Shown: positions 17,150 to 26,181 of the stretch, piece by piece
How positions within the stretch are numbered: the first letter of the stretch is position 1
How the letters are laid out: the number at the start of each line of letters is the position of its first letter
NCBI GenBank assembly: GCA_965248335.1
Contig: CBDFIY010000002.1
Location: 682,001 to 746,000, forward strand
Length of the DNA stretch: 64,000 nucleotides
Reading direction: 5' to 3'
From: CAKMZU01 sp965248335
GTDB taxonomy: Bacteria; Pseudomonadota; Gammaproteobacteria; Pseudomonadales; DT-91
Notes under the pieces: generated by a model
Databases searched by the model: none
Seen by the model: the letters and a program-made list of their open reading frames with translations, nothing else
What the model was told of the DNA's origin: nothing
Position numbers and translations under genes: made by a program

Positions 17150-19402
17150 ATGAAAAAATTTGCAGTAATGCTGTTAGGTTGCTTGGCGTTAAGTGCCTGC
17201 TTCGAACTTGAACTCTCTACACTCTCAGGAAAACCTGAGCCTAATATAGACATTGTATTCCCCAAGCAGGATGCCATCAGTGTGTCTGATAATATCCATA
17301 TTCGAGTAACAGCGAAGCAAGGCGTTTCAGCGATTAAAATTAATGGCATTAATGCGAATACTGTTAGCTATCTGTCACGAAAGTTTTGGCAAGCTGAGGT
17401 ACCGTTACAGCTAGGTAGTAATGATATCAACGTGAGCTACCAGTTTACTGACAAACAACATCAAGAGACTTTGCGTAAAGTGACGCGCCAGCCCATCTAT
17501 ATCCCTGGTGTTAATTTCGTGACACACAACCCTGCGGATGACAGTGTCATTGTGCTCGATGGGCGGAGTAACGCCCTTTATCGCATTGCCGAGGATGATA
17601 GCGTTACGTTGATTAAGCAATTCTATGTATCTGATGCGCCATCAGATGATGAAGACGCTGATGAGCCTCACGAAAGAGAGCCTGAAACCATGGCTGTATC
17701 TGCTGATGGCTTAACCCTGTATTACACAACAGAAATCAATGATGATGATTATATCTACGCGTTAAACATAGGCAATGGTAATCAAACGGTATTGTATGGG
17801 CCGACAAGCCCAGCTTATACAAGGTTTGATATTTTGAATGACGAAGGCTTGTTATTGCTTCCTCATGAGGGTGTATCTGGCAGTTTGATATTGACGCAAG
17901 TACGCGACCAGCCTTTACGTTTTGATTTAAATACGCGTACGATACATACAATTAATACGCCGGCAATAAATAGTATCTCGGGTAAAAGTTCAGCTTATAG
18001 CGCTACATTCTCTTTAAATGATGGCGAACTATTAATGCTTGGTAGAGTGACCAGCAATCCTGCATTTTTGTTTACATTTACATTAGATTTACGTGCTTGT
18101 GATAGCCAGCCAGCCGGTTGTGAATTGGCTATCAGCAACTATCAATTTAACCCCACCCTCAATGATGGTTGCGATAACCCAGAAAGAATATCAGAGACTT
18201 TTTATCTACACGCCAACAAGCAATACGTTATTTATGATGACCACCCAAAACCGTGTTATCTCGATGTAGCCAACAATAGCGTGCACAGTTTGTATCAACA
18301 CCTCGGCGATAAAAGTGAATTTGATTACGGAAGTTTGCACTTTGCAGGTAAGTACCTTCTTGTGCAAGAAGAAAGCCGTCAGCACTCTCGCTTTAGGCGC
18401 TATACCCTCGCTGATGATTTCGCTGCGGGGACGACAGATTTCACCTATGTGGGTGCAGATCTAACGATTGGCGATGCCGCTGTTAATGTACAGACCGGGC
18501 GAGAAGTCGTGATAGATGATGTAAATAATCGCCTGTTTTATCTTGAGAGAAATAACACTGCTGTCGATAAGGCTGAAGTTTATGTCTTAGATTTTGCTAC
18601 CTCATCATGGTCTCTATTAGGGCGTTATCCGGCAGGAGGTTTTGAAATAGCTGTTCTTAATAATGCGAATAATACCCTGTATGTGTATAACGATAAAAGC
18701 AGTAATGATGATGAGCTTTTTGCCATTGATTTGAATAATGGTTATTCCCGCCCTGTTGTTTCTGCGATTGAAAAGGCAACGGTTAATTACCCATTATTTA
18801 ATGTGGATTCCATTGCTCTTAATGAAGAAGATCAATTGATTTATCTGGCAAGGCGCGTCGATTCAAGCCAACTTCCTGCGGGTTACGGTCGGTTTAGCCT
18901 TTTAGCATTTGATATTCGTACGGGTGAGTTGAGCGAGGTCAGTGAAGTCAACAATATCCCTGAGCAAGTGGATATGTATGCCAGTTATGATATGGCCTAC
19001 GATTCACTCAATAGACGCGTTTTGTTTTATCACAGTACAAGTAACGATGCGATTTGGGCGGTTGATGTTGATACAGGAGAGCGTAGCGTGTTTACTGATG
19101 AGCTTAATTTTTATGGCCCTGATGTGAGTAACGCGCGTGGCCATGTGATGGATGCTGAAAATAATCGATTACTTGTAACCTCACAAGATTCCCAGTCGCT
19201 ATTTGCGGTTGACCTTGATAGCGGTGTACGGACAATGCTCAGCCCAGCTTCTTTTGAAAATGATGTCTTTTTCAAACAAATAATTGGTGTTGATTTATTT
19301 GAAAAAGACGCATCAGCTTTTGTTGCCGATGAAGGCCTTGATGGTATCTATCAAGTTGATCTTATTACTGCAGATCGGGTGATTATTCACAACCCTTTAT
19401 AG
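17150..19402 (+). CDS. large lipoprotein, beta-propeller-like
   Basis: This is a 750-residue lipoprotein starting MKKFAVMLLGCLALSACFEL, with lipobox LSAC and Cys as the lipidation site. A 14-codon upstream extension (ATG at 17108) would spoil the signal peptide, so the internal ATG was chosen. The first 120 residues look like an Ig-like or cadherin-like fold. From about residue 130 on there are repeats of the form ...VLDGRSNALYRIAEDDS, ...VSADGLTLYYTTE and ...LLVTSQDSQSLFAVDLDSG, which suggest a WD40/NHL-like propeller. The partner or ligand is unknown. The 3' end overlaps the convergent frame at 19387 by 16 bp. Confidence 0.8.
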   Translation: MKKFAVMLLGCLALSACFELELSTLSGKPEPNIDIVFPKQDAISVSDNIHIRVTAKQGVSAIKINGINANTVSYLSRKFWQAEVPLQLGSNDINVSYQFTDKQHQETLRKVTRQPIYIPGVNFVTHNPADDSVIVLDGRSNALYRIAEDDSVTLIKQFYVSDAPSDDEDADEPHEREPETMAVSADGLTLYYTTEINDDDYIYALNIGNGNQTVLYGPTSPAYTRFDILNDEGLLLLPHEGVSGSLILTQVRDQPLRFDLNTRTIHTINTPAINSISGKSSAYSATFSLNDGELLMLGRVTSNPAFLFTFTLDLRACDSQPAGCELAISNYQFNPTLNDGCDNPERISETFYLHANKQYVIYDDHPKPCYLDVANNSVHSLYQHLGDKSEFDYGSLHFAGKYLLVQEESRQHSRFRRYTLADDFAAGTTDFTYVGADLTIGDAAVNVQTGREVVIDDVNNRLFYLERNNTAVDKAEVYVLDFATSSWSLLGRYPAGGFEIAVLNNANNTLYVYNDKSSNDDELFAIDLNNGYSRPVVSAIEKATVNYPLFNVDSIALNEEDQLIYLARRVDSSQLPAGYGRFSLLAFDIRTGELSEVSEVNNIPEQVDMYASYDMAYDSLNRRVLFYHSTSNDAIWAVDVDTGERSVFTDELNFYGPDVSNARGHVMDAENNRLLVTSQDSQSLFAVDLDSGVRTMLSPASFENDVFFKQIIGVDLFEKDASAFVADEGLDGIYQVDLITADRVIIHNPL

Positions 19403-19946
19403 CCTTCAGGGATGGTTTCAGTTTTATCGAAGCTGATTGTAAAGTCGGGGTTTTTTCTCGTTCTCTCCATGTGAATAGTTCTAATGGATCTATAGCGGTT
19501 TACGTTTAGTGAGCCGCTCTCGCCTATCATGTTTTCGTTGAGATGATTCAATCTAGGTGGTTGTGGCTTCGTTTTATGTACGAGATAAAAAATAGGCAGC
19601 CATATAGGGCTAAGGCCAATGCCTAGCGCCAAGCCTATTATTCCGCAGGCAAGACCGGTTACCCCACAGGCAACACCAACAGTTACGTCTGCTACGCCAG
19701 AGATAATAGACTTCGCTATGCTGACAGGCGTACCAGTGACTATGCCTGCAGTAAAGTAACCCGCACCTGCCGATGCCGCAGTGAAGGAGCCAAGCGCTTT
19801 GACGGTTTCGTAGGCAAATGGATCATCTCTGGAGGTGGTAGTGTTTTGGATTGTTATTTTAGGGTAAGTTATTTCTTGTTTTACGGCCGAAAAGAGATAG
19901 TCGCTTAGAAAAAATGAAACAAAAAAATAAAAATATTAACTCTCAT
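19387..19946 (-). pseudogene. secreted glycine-rich protein, frameshifted in a T-rich signal-peptide region
   Basis: An ATG at 19946 starts MRVNIFIFLFHFF and then hits TAA. The neighbouring frame, open from the same T-rich stretch, continues LSDYLFSAVKQEITYPKIT and runs to the stop at 19387. The combined product would be about 180 residues. It would have a signal peptide, a Gly/Ala-rich hydrophobic middle (VTVGVACGVTGLACGIIGLALG) and a polar tail. One indel in the T runs joins the two frames. This may be a dead gene, a phase-variable gene or a base-call error. Function unknown. Confidence 0.6.
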
Positions 19947-20264
19947 GCTACTCCATAAAAATATTTTATTGTAAAAATGATAGGTATGTATTTATGGTTT
20001 TTTTAAAAATACACGTACTTACAAATCTCGTGCATTGAAAGTTTATGAGCTACTGGCAGTTTTCTTACGAGAAAATTTCGTGATTATTATGACAACCTTG
20101 ACGAGGTAAAAGTTCCGCTACGCATTGATTTATGCGTCACGCTTAAAACGTTATTTGTGGTAATGGCATGCATATTTAGTGGGGAGTGTTTACTTTCTAC
20201 TTGTTTCTTATTGGGGTTTTTTGATTTTGCCATTAAAAAAATTCTGTGTTAAGTTGCGCGCTCA
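19947..20264. other. leader region upstream of the cobalamin riboswitch
   Basis: The region is AT-rich and contains no convincing gene. The promoter for the riboswitch transcript should lie in its right part. Confidence 0.4.
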
Positions 20265-20425
20265 CTAGAAAGGTGCCTGTCAGTAGGTTGTTGCACAACA
20301 TATTGGGACAGGTTAAATGGGAAGTTGGTGATCTTTAGCAATCCAGTTGCTAGAGCTATTCCAACGCTGCCCCCGCAACGGTAATCACTTTGTGAAAGCC
20401 CGATACCTGCCTTTAAGTGATGAAA
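20265..20425 (+). ncRNA. cobalamin (B12) riboswitch
   Basis: Conserved elements are present in order: GGTGCCTGTC near 20272, TTAAATGGGAAG near 20313, the B12-box GCTGCCCCCGCAACGGTAA near 20366, and GCCCGATACCTGCC near 20398. These match the adenosylcobalamin riboswitch consensus. It lies 130 bp upstream of the TonB-dependent receptor start. Binding of B12 should lower receptor expression. The expression platform is not obvious: a 7-bp hairpin TATGAAG/CTTCATA follows at about 20431-20451 but lacks a U-tract. Confidence 0.9.
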
Positions 20426-20558
20426 AAAAATATGAAGCGGAGGGCTTCATAGAGCAAAAACACAACGTCATTCGGCTTTCATGCTGAGTGCTTTCGCTCT
20501 CATTTGCCTCTCTCACTCGTACTTTTACAAAAATAATCTAACGACTGAGTAACTGTCC

Positions 20559-22667
20559 ATGTTTACTAAGCATCCCTTGCGTGTGTCTGTGTCGTATGTG
20601 GCACTGACATTATCCCTTTCACCGCTTGTTATGGGTAACGATTCAACAATGGAACATGTTGAAGTTTATGATAAAAAGGAAGAACAAGGCTTAAGCCTCA
20701 ATAATCAACACTCCTCATCGAATAGATTGGGGCTTGCGATCGCCGATGTGGCGGCAAGCGTTGAGGTGATTACAAAAGAAAGTATGGCAATCAAGGCTGA
20801 TTACTCAGCGTTGTCGGCCGTTTCTCGGGCAACAGGATTTGCAGCCACAGGTAGCCCCGGTAATGGCGGCTCCAGCTTTTCGGCGCGTGGCTTTGAGGGG
20901 CATGGTTCCATCGTGCAAACCTATAACGGGACTCGCCTTTATGTTGGCTCGGGTGCGGTGACTTTTCCGGCTGATACATGGCCATTTGAGCAAGTCGATA
21001 TTTTACGTGGTCCGGGGTCTGTGATTAATGGTGTGGGTGCAATCGGCGCAACGGTTAATTATGTGCCTAAAATGCCTACGTTTAGTGATATTAGCAGTGA
21101 GATTGATTTGGCTGCTGGTAGCTTTGGCTTGCGTCGAATCGCGTTTGGCTCAGGCGGCCAATTACAATCAAACCTTGCTTACCGAATCGATGGCGTGAAT
21201 CACCAATCGACAGGGTATGTTGATAATGGTGGTGAAAAACGTAACGTACTCTCTACAGCACTTACCTATAAGCCTGCGCAAAATATTGCCATTACGGCCA
21301 GTATTGATTATGCCAATGTGGATGCATCCACCTATTTTGGCACGCCTTTAGTGAATGATAAGCTGGATAAATCGATACGCAAAAATAATTACAATGTAAA
21401 AGATGCCATTGCTAACTATGAAGATCTTTGGCCAAGGATTGCTATTGATTGGCAGATTAATGATAACGTGCAACTTAATAGCCAAACCTATTACCTCAAT
21501 GCGAAACGGCACTGGCGTAATGTTGAAGGTTATGAAGCCGATCTTAAAAAAGATTCAGTAGCGCGAAGCTATTATATCGAGATTCTCCATGATCAGCAGC
21601 AGGTTGGTAATCGATCGGATGTGTTATTCAATTTCAAAACGGGCGATATGCTTAATCGCTTGAGTGTGGGGGCAGAGGTTAATCACATCGATTTTTCTCA
21701 CGCGAATAACAAACCTTATGGTAAAACTTCATCTGAGATTGAATTGTTTAAACCTAAAGCGGACTATTGGTCAGATGCAAACCCAAAGCCAGTAGTACAT
21801 GACTTTTCATCGTCTACATTACAGTATGCACTTTTTGTTGATTATTATATTGAGCTGCTTGAAAACGTCAGTTTTGTTTCAGGTTTTCGTTACGATGCTT
21901 TTGATTACGTGCGCAATGCCGTTGCGATAAAAGATGTTCAAGAAAAAGAAAAAACTAAAGATGATTTCTCAGCGACTAGCTGGCGAGTGGGCACGGTTTA
22001 CTCACCTCTTGATAATATGAGCCTTTATTTGCAATACAGCGAAGCCACTGATGCGATTCAATCTATTTTAACCGCAACCAAACCCGGCTTGAAACTGGCA
22101 AAAGGCAAGCAAGTTGAACTCGGTATTAAACAAGCACTGCTCGATGAAAAAGTACAATTTACTTTGGCACTTTTTGATATCAAAAAAACCAATTTGATTG
22201 ATAAGCAACCGGGTATGGACCCTCGGCAAATAGGGCAACAATCATCGAAAGGTATCGAGCTGGATATTTTTGTTCAACCTGTTGAGGTGTTTGATATCAA
22301 TATCAATTTTGCAGCTTATAAAGCCAAATTTGATCACTTCACTGGCTTTACTGGAAACCGGCCACAAAATGTGCCAGATAAAACAGCAAACCTTTGGATG
22401 AATTGGCAGTTTGTCGAGGATTGGCAGTTAAGTGGTGGTATGCGTTATGTGAGTAAGCGATTTTCAAATAACAGTAATGACAAAACGTTACCCGCTTATC
22501 AGGTTTATGATGCGAGCTTAGCGTGGCAAGTCAGTGACGCTATGCAGTTGACACTGCGAGGTAAAAACCTCAGTGACTCAACAGATTATGTGCTAACAGC
22601 TTATGGCGATCAATGGATATTAGGGCCGGGAAGAAGTGCCGAAGTTAGCATGCGCTATGTATTTTAA
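20559..22667 (+). CDS. TonB-dependent outer-membrane receptor, siderophore-receptor type, under B12 riboswitch
   Basis: This is a 702-residue TonB-dependent receptor. A signal peptide (about residues 1-27) is followed by a plug domain with VAASVEVITKE, the block FSARGFEG near residue 108 and VDILRGPGSVINGVGAIGATVNYVPK near residue 150. A 22-stranded barrel ends in SMRYVF, the usual aromatic C-terminus. The plug is closest to the siderophore-receptor (FhuE/FpvA-like) subfamily. The cobalamin riboswitch directly upstream instead implies import of a corrinoid or a related chelate such as cobalt. There is no adjacent ABC transporter. A strong hairpin at 22732-22771 ends the transcript. Confidence 0.93.
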   Translation: MFTKHPLRVSVSYVALTLSLSPLVMGNDSTMEHVEVYDKKEEQGLSLNNQHSSSNRLGLAIADVAASVEVITKESMAIKADYSALSAVSRATGFAATGSPGNGGSSFSARGFEGHGSIVQTYNGTRLYVGSGAVTFPADTWPFEQVDILRGPGSVINGVGAIGATVNYVPKMPTFSDISSEIDLAAGSFGLRRIAFGSGGQLQSNLAYRIDGVNHQSTGYVDNGGEKRNVLSTALTYKPAQNIAITASIDYANVDASTYFGTPLVNDKLDKSIRKNNYNVKDAIANYEDLWPRIAIDWQINDNVQLNSQTYYLNAKRHWRNVEGYEADLKKDSVARSYYIEILHDQQQVGNRSDVLFNFKTGDMLNRLSVGAEVNHIDFSHANNKPYGKTSSEIELFKPKADYWSDANPKPVVHDFSSSTLQYALFVDYYIELLENVSFVSGFRYDAFDYVRNAVAIKDVQEKEKTKDDFSATSWRVGTVYSPLDNMSLYLQYSEATDAIQSILTATKPGLKLAKGKQVELGIKQALLDEKVQFTLALFDIKKTNLIDKQPGMDPRQIGQQSSKGIELDIFVQPVEVFDININFAAYKAKFDHFTGFTGNRPQNVPDKTANLWMNWQFVEDWQLSGGMRYVSKRFSNNSNDKTLPAYQVYDASLAWQVSDAMQLTLRGKNLSDSTDYVLTAYGDQWILGPGRSAEVSMRYVF

Positions 22668-22731
22668 AGAGCGTTCGCCATGATCTCTGTTGATCAAAAA
22701 GGGGCATGGTGCTTGATCTGTTTATGCGGTT

Positions 22732-22771
22732 AAATAATGCCTGAACAGCCCATATTTTTTAGGCATTATTT
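22732..22771. terminator. hairpin terminator downstream of the TonB-dependent receptor
   Basis: AAATAATGCCT (22732-22742) pairs perfectly with AGGCATTATTT (22761-22771), an 11-bp stem with an 18-base loop. T-rich sequence follows. Confidence 0.8.
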
Positions 22772-22857
22772 ATTATAAACAGGCAAATTAAGGCGTTTAA
22801 TGCTTATGCCATGGGGAGGGCTATGTGAAACTAGATTGTTGAGGTTTATAATTTCTT

Positions 22858-23325
22858 ATGGTTAAGAAGAATAAAATAATTCTTTATCCGCTGCTTTTAC
22901 TCTTGAGCTTTTTAGTTAGTGGAGCACCAGGAGCCTATCACAAAGGGAGTGTTTTAAAATTAAAGCCTAATTTTTACCAATGTTTATGTCCCTTCATACC
23001 CTACTCTATTGAGAATGAGTTAAAAAAACAAATAGGAAAAGTCTATCAAACAAAGAGAAGAGATGTTGTTGTTGAAAGAAATGATGATGATATTTATATG
23101 GTCACAATTCAACAAAAAAAAACAGGTGACAAAATAGACGGTGATGCCCCTATTTCCGATCTGACATTACAAATAACAATCGGTGATATCAAATGTTGTA
23201 ATACGGAAGCTATTGTTAAAGAAGTAGATGTTGACCCCAAAAAAGATGAACAGCAAGAAGGATTAAATGGAAGCTTAGAGGATTTTGAAGTTATAAAGTT
23301 AGAAGAGGGAGCATACGAAAAATAA
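22858..23325 (+). CDS. small secreted protein of unknown function
   Basis: This 155-residue protein begins MVKKNKIILYPLLLLLSFL, a signal peptide with probable cleavage near GAPGA. The mature part has four cysteines (CLCP and KCCNT) and an acidic C-terminus rich in Asp/Glu. I recognise no family. Another secreted-protein gene (23425) follows 100 bp later on the same strand, so the two may be co-transcribed. Base use is AT-rich like the other orphan secreted genes here. Confidence 0.65.
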   Translation: MVKKNKIILYPLLLLLSFLVSGAPGAYHKGSVLKLKPNFYQCLCPFIPYSIENELKKQIGKVYQTKRRDVVVERNDDDIYMVTIQQKKTGDKIDGDAPISDLTLQITIGDIKCCNTEAIVKEVDVDPKKDEQQEGLNGSLEDFEVIKLEEGAYEK

Positions 23326-23424
23326 AGATAAAAAAGTCAAGCGATTTACCAGAAAATGAATGTTTTAAACTTATGGAAAGAATTGTAATCAACTACCAGT
23401 AACCGTAATAATTAATGAGTAAAT

Positions 23425-24066
23425 ATGCCCGTATATGCAGTTATTTTCCTTTTTTTTTATAGTCAGGCTTACGGCAGTGAAGATTCGCTTAATATACAAG
23501 GCTGCGCTAATGAAGATGCGCTTATGCAGCCTAGAGACAGTAATGAACAAGAAGAAATGATTAAGCGTTTTGTGGCTAGGCATCTTCCTAAAGAATTGCG
23601 TACAGCTGCAACATATCTAGTAGCAAAGGAGTTTCTGGAAAAGAGAAACGTACGGAGTGATGCAGACGCTGAGAAATTAGTTAGTCGCAACGTTGTTAGA
23701 TTACTAAAGGAAACACAAAAAGTGGGGGATAAGAAGGTTTTTCATTATGACGAGCAGGAAGAAAAATGGACGGAAAAATTAGTTCAACTTCTATCTGGTA
23801 GCCCAAGCAGGAAATTCCTTATTTCAGCAATGCCTTATAATGAGAGCACGCTTATTCCTGACCCACCATCTGATAATTACTATGAGGATATGATGCGTGA
23901 GTGTGAGAGAAAGAAAAAGGAAAACAAAAAGGGATTCTCAGTAAAATATAATAAAAAAAATGATCAAGTAACTTTCAGTACCCAAAATATTACTGATTCT
24001 AGATATTCAGATGAGTGTCATCAAGGCGAGGAAGAGACGTTGCCGTTCATAGCTTGCGGTCAATAG
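23425..24066 (+). CDS. secreted protein of unknown function
   Basis: This 213-residue protein has a signal peptide (MPVYAVIFLFFYSQAYG, cleavage before SED). The mature sequence is helical and charged, with cysteines at CANED, ECERKKKEN, DECHQG and IACGQ. I recognise no family. It follows the 155-residue secreted gene on the same strand. The signal region contains a run of T codons. No strong ribosome binding site was seen, and the ATG used gives the only sensible signal peptide. Confidence 0.65.
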   Translation: MPVYAVIFLFFYSQAYGSEDSLNIQGCANEDALMQPRDSNEQEEMIKRFVARHLPKELRTAATYLVAKEFLEKRNVRSDADAEKLVSRNVVRLLKETQKVGDKKVFHYDEQEEKWTEKLVQLLSGSPSRKFLISAMPYNESTLIPDPPSDNYYEDMMRECERKKKENKKGFSVKYNKKNDQVTFSTQNITDSRYSDECHQGEEETLPFIACGQ

Positions 24067-24107
24067 CATTGCTACGAGTTTAGTAAGTTTTAAACAGCAT
24101 AGGGATA

Positions 24108-24235
24108 TATACCCATCGGAATTGGAGATGCAAGAAGGCGGCAAGCGAGCGAATCCCCATGAGCTTACAATCAGTAAGTGATTGGGGTGAGCGCGCGCGG
24201 CCAACACCCTTGCATCTTCAGGAGCGATCGGTATA
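24108..24235 (+). repeat. family A repeat, copy 4
   Basis: This full-length copy is joined to copy 5 with a shared TATA at 24234-24235, making a direct tandem pair. Confidence 0.95.
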
Positions 24236-24392
24236 TACCCATCGGAATTGGAGATGCAAAAAGGCGGCAAGTGAGCGAATCCCCATGAGCTTACAGTCAG
24301 TAAGTAATTGGGGTGAGCGCGGCGCGGCCAACGCCATTGCATCTTCAAGGGTGACGGTAGATTTCAACATACTTGTCGCCTAAAGTTTACTT

Positions 24393-25469
24393 TTATGCCG
24401 CCTGATTTATTTCCCTATTACTTTTAGATTTCCCTGGGTTTAAATAAACCTCAGCAATGTGATCCCAGTTTCTAATGTCGCCACTCCATCGCTCTGGGTG
24501 CGCCATTTTCGCCTGTAGATAAACAGCTTTACGGTTGATTAAGATAATTCTATCTTGCTTCGTATGACGCTCTACAGGCGTGACATATTTTATGCTGCTG
24601 TGTCTGTGCTCATGATTATACCAATCAGCAAATCCATTCACCCATTTTCGTGCTAAATCTAAACCCTCAAAGGCTTTTTCTGGGTATTCTGGTCGATACT
24701 TAAGTGTTCTAAATAATGACTCAGAATAAGGGTTATCATTACTAACAGAGGGGCGGCTAAACGACGGAGCAACCCCTAATTCTTGCAGTGTCGCTAGCAT
24801 TGTTGCGCCTTTCATCGGGCTACCGTTGTCCGAATGTAAGATCACCTGATTCGGCTTAATCCCTTCACGTAAGCAAATATCTGTCATTAAATCTGCGGCC
24901 AATGCACTGCTTTCTTGTTCATATACCTGCCAACCAACAATCTTTCGGCTATAAATATCCATGACAAGATACAAGTAATAAAACAAGCCTTTTACCGTTG
25001 TTGGTAAATACGTAATATCCCAACTATAAATCTGATTCGGGCCTGTGGCCGTCAACGATTCAGGTTTTGTAATAACTCTGGCAGGCTTACTTCTCAGCCG
25101 ATGCTTATCTTGTTTATGTGCTTTTAACACACGGTAAATAGTGGATTCAGATGCGATGTACACACCTTTATCTGCAAGCATTGGCACGATGACGCTGGGC
25201 GATAAATTCGCGTATTCAGGTTGGTTGCAGACCTGAATAATACGCTGTCTCTCAAGCTCACTGAGCTTATTACAAGGGCTGTGCTTGGCTGACAAACGAC
25301 CATCTTCATCGCCCTCTGGTCGCGCCCAGCGCTGTAATGTTTTTGGTGTAATGCCTATAATATCGCAAGCCTGCCTTTGCCTAGCACCATTGGATCGAGC
25401 CTCGCTAATCAAGTGAATAATATCATCACGCTCTTGTTTCACTATTAGCTGGCCTCGTCGCTTTCCCAT
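24393..25469 (-). CDS. IS3-family transposase OrfB
   Basis: This 358-residue catalytic protein has an N-terminal HTH_21-like region and an integrase core. DDE residues are visible in YSWDITYLPT (about residue 147), ILHSDNGSPMKG (about residue 211) and SDNPYSESLFRTLKYRPEYP (about residue 243, containing the Glu). It overlaps orfA by 25 bp. A run of eight A at 25481-25488 (T on the plus strand) in orfA allows a -1 shift that would fuse OrfA and OrfB. It appears complete. Confidence 0.93.
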   Translation of the reverse strand: MGKRRGQLIVKQERDDIIHLISEARSNGARQRQACDIIGITPKTLQRWARPEGDEDGRLSAKHSPCNKLSELERQRIIQVCNQPEYANLSPSVIVPMLADKGVYIASESTIYRVLKAHKQDKHRLRSKPARVITKPESLTATGPNQIYSWDITYLPTTVKGLFYYLYLVMDIYSRKIVGWQVYEQESSALAADLMTDICLREGIKPNQVILHSDNGSPMKGATMLATLQELGVAPSFSRPSVSNDNPYSESLFRTLKYRPEYPEKAFEGLDLARKWVNGFADWYNHEHRHSSIKYVTPVERHTKQDRIILINRKAVYLQAKMAHPERWSGDIRNWDHIAEVYLNPGKSKSNREINQAA

Positions 25470-25966
25470 ATTTCGTGGACTTTTTTTTGGAGTACTAGCA
25501 GCGCTGCTGTTTCAGCTAATGCCTTATCTTTACGGTTTAACTCCTTTTTTAGTAACTTAATGTCATTTTTAAATTGCTTATTCTCACTTTGAATTTCTGA
25601 AGCAGTCGATAGGGGCTTATTCTTGATAAAATCACCTCTCCATTGGTTGATATGATGTGGGTATATTCCTTTCTCTCGGCAAAGCTGGCTGATGTCCTCG
25701 ACGCTCAAAGATCCGCAGGCAATGACCATATTCAAACGTTCTTCAGCGCTCCAATCTTGGGGCCTTTTTTCTTTAACCATGGTCATTACCCCACCATCTA
25801 ATGGTTGATTAAGCCGTTGCTCTTTAGCCTGTCTAATCCATTTTTGTAACGTCGAATGGCCAATACCTAAGTTTTCAGCCACATCCTTGATGCTCATACA
25901 TTCTTGTCGGCTCAATGCCTTTTCTATTGCCTGTATCTTAAACGAATGGGTAAACGATTTTCTCAT
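25445..25966 (-). CDS. IS3-family transposase OrfA
   Basis: This 173-residue DNA-binding protein has two helix-turn-helix-like segments (SIKDVAENLGIGHSTLQKWI near residue 24, and SVEDISQLCREKGIYPHHIN near residue 86). A C-terminal leucine-rich coiled coil (about residues 120-165) follows, ending in LVLQKKVHEIWESDEAS. It is longer than a usual IS3 OrfA. The coiled coil is the OrfA-OrfAB contact. The A8 run encoding QKK is the likely frameshift site for making OrfAB. Confidence 0.9.
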   Translation of the reverse strand: MRKSFTHSFKIQAIEKALSRQECMSIKDVAENLGIGHSTLQKWIRQAKEQRLNQPLDGGVMTMVKEKRPQDWSAEERLNMVIACGSLSVEDISQLCREKGIYPHHINQWRGDFIKNKPLSTASEIQSENKQFKNDIKLLKKELNRKDKALAETAALLVLQKKVHEIWESDEAS

Positions 25967-26181
25967 TTTTTATGCCTCTAATTAAAATTTTAGAGGCGAC
26001 AAGTATCCTGACACAGGGGGGTGATCGGTATAGAGTTCTGAGTGCATAACGCCTGTTATTTTATGTACAGCCTGATAAGTCAGACAGAGTCAGTTGAAAA
26101 TACCCGAGCAGCCGTTTACTTTTTCAAATGACTCTATCTTCGGTGGAATACCTTACGTAGATGCTCTTTGTTTAGATAAAC

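Larger units (their letters stand above)
24355..26018 (-). mobile_element. IS3-family insertion sequence inside a family A repeat
   Basis: The 1664-bp element has inverted ends sharing ATACTTGTCGCC, and its two overlapping transposase frames read on the minus strand. An apparent 6-bp target duplication GGGTGA lies at 24349-24354 and 26019-26024. Confidence 0.85.
24234..26032 (+). repeat. family A repeat, copy 5, split by the IS3 element
   Basis: The first 121 bp are at 24234-24354. The last bases (TCGGTATA) are at 26025-26032, beyond the IS3-family insertion. Removing the IS and one copy of GGGTGA restores a normal 128-129 bp repeat. Confidence 0.9.

Noticed and set aside
20431..20451. Hairpin after the B12 riboswitch as its terminator
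   Set aside because: The stem of 7 bp has no following T run. It may be part of a translational switch but cannot be called a terminator.
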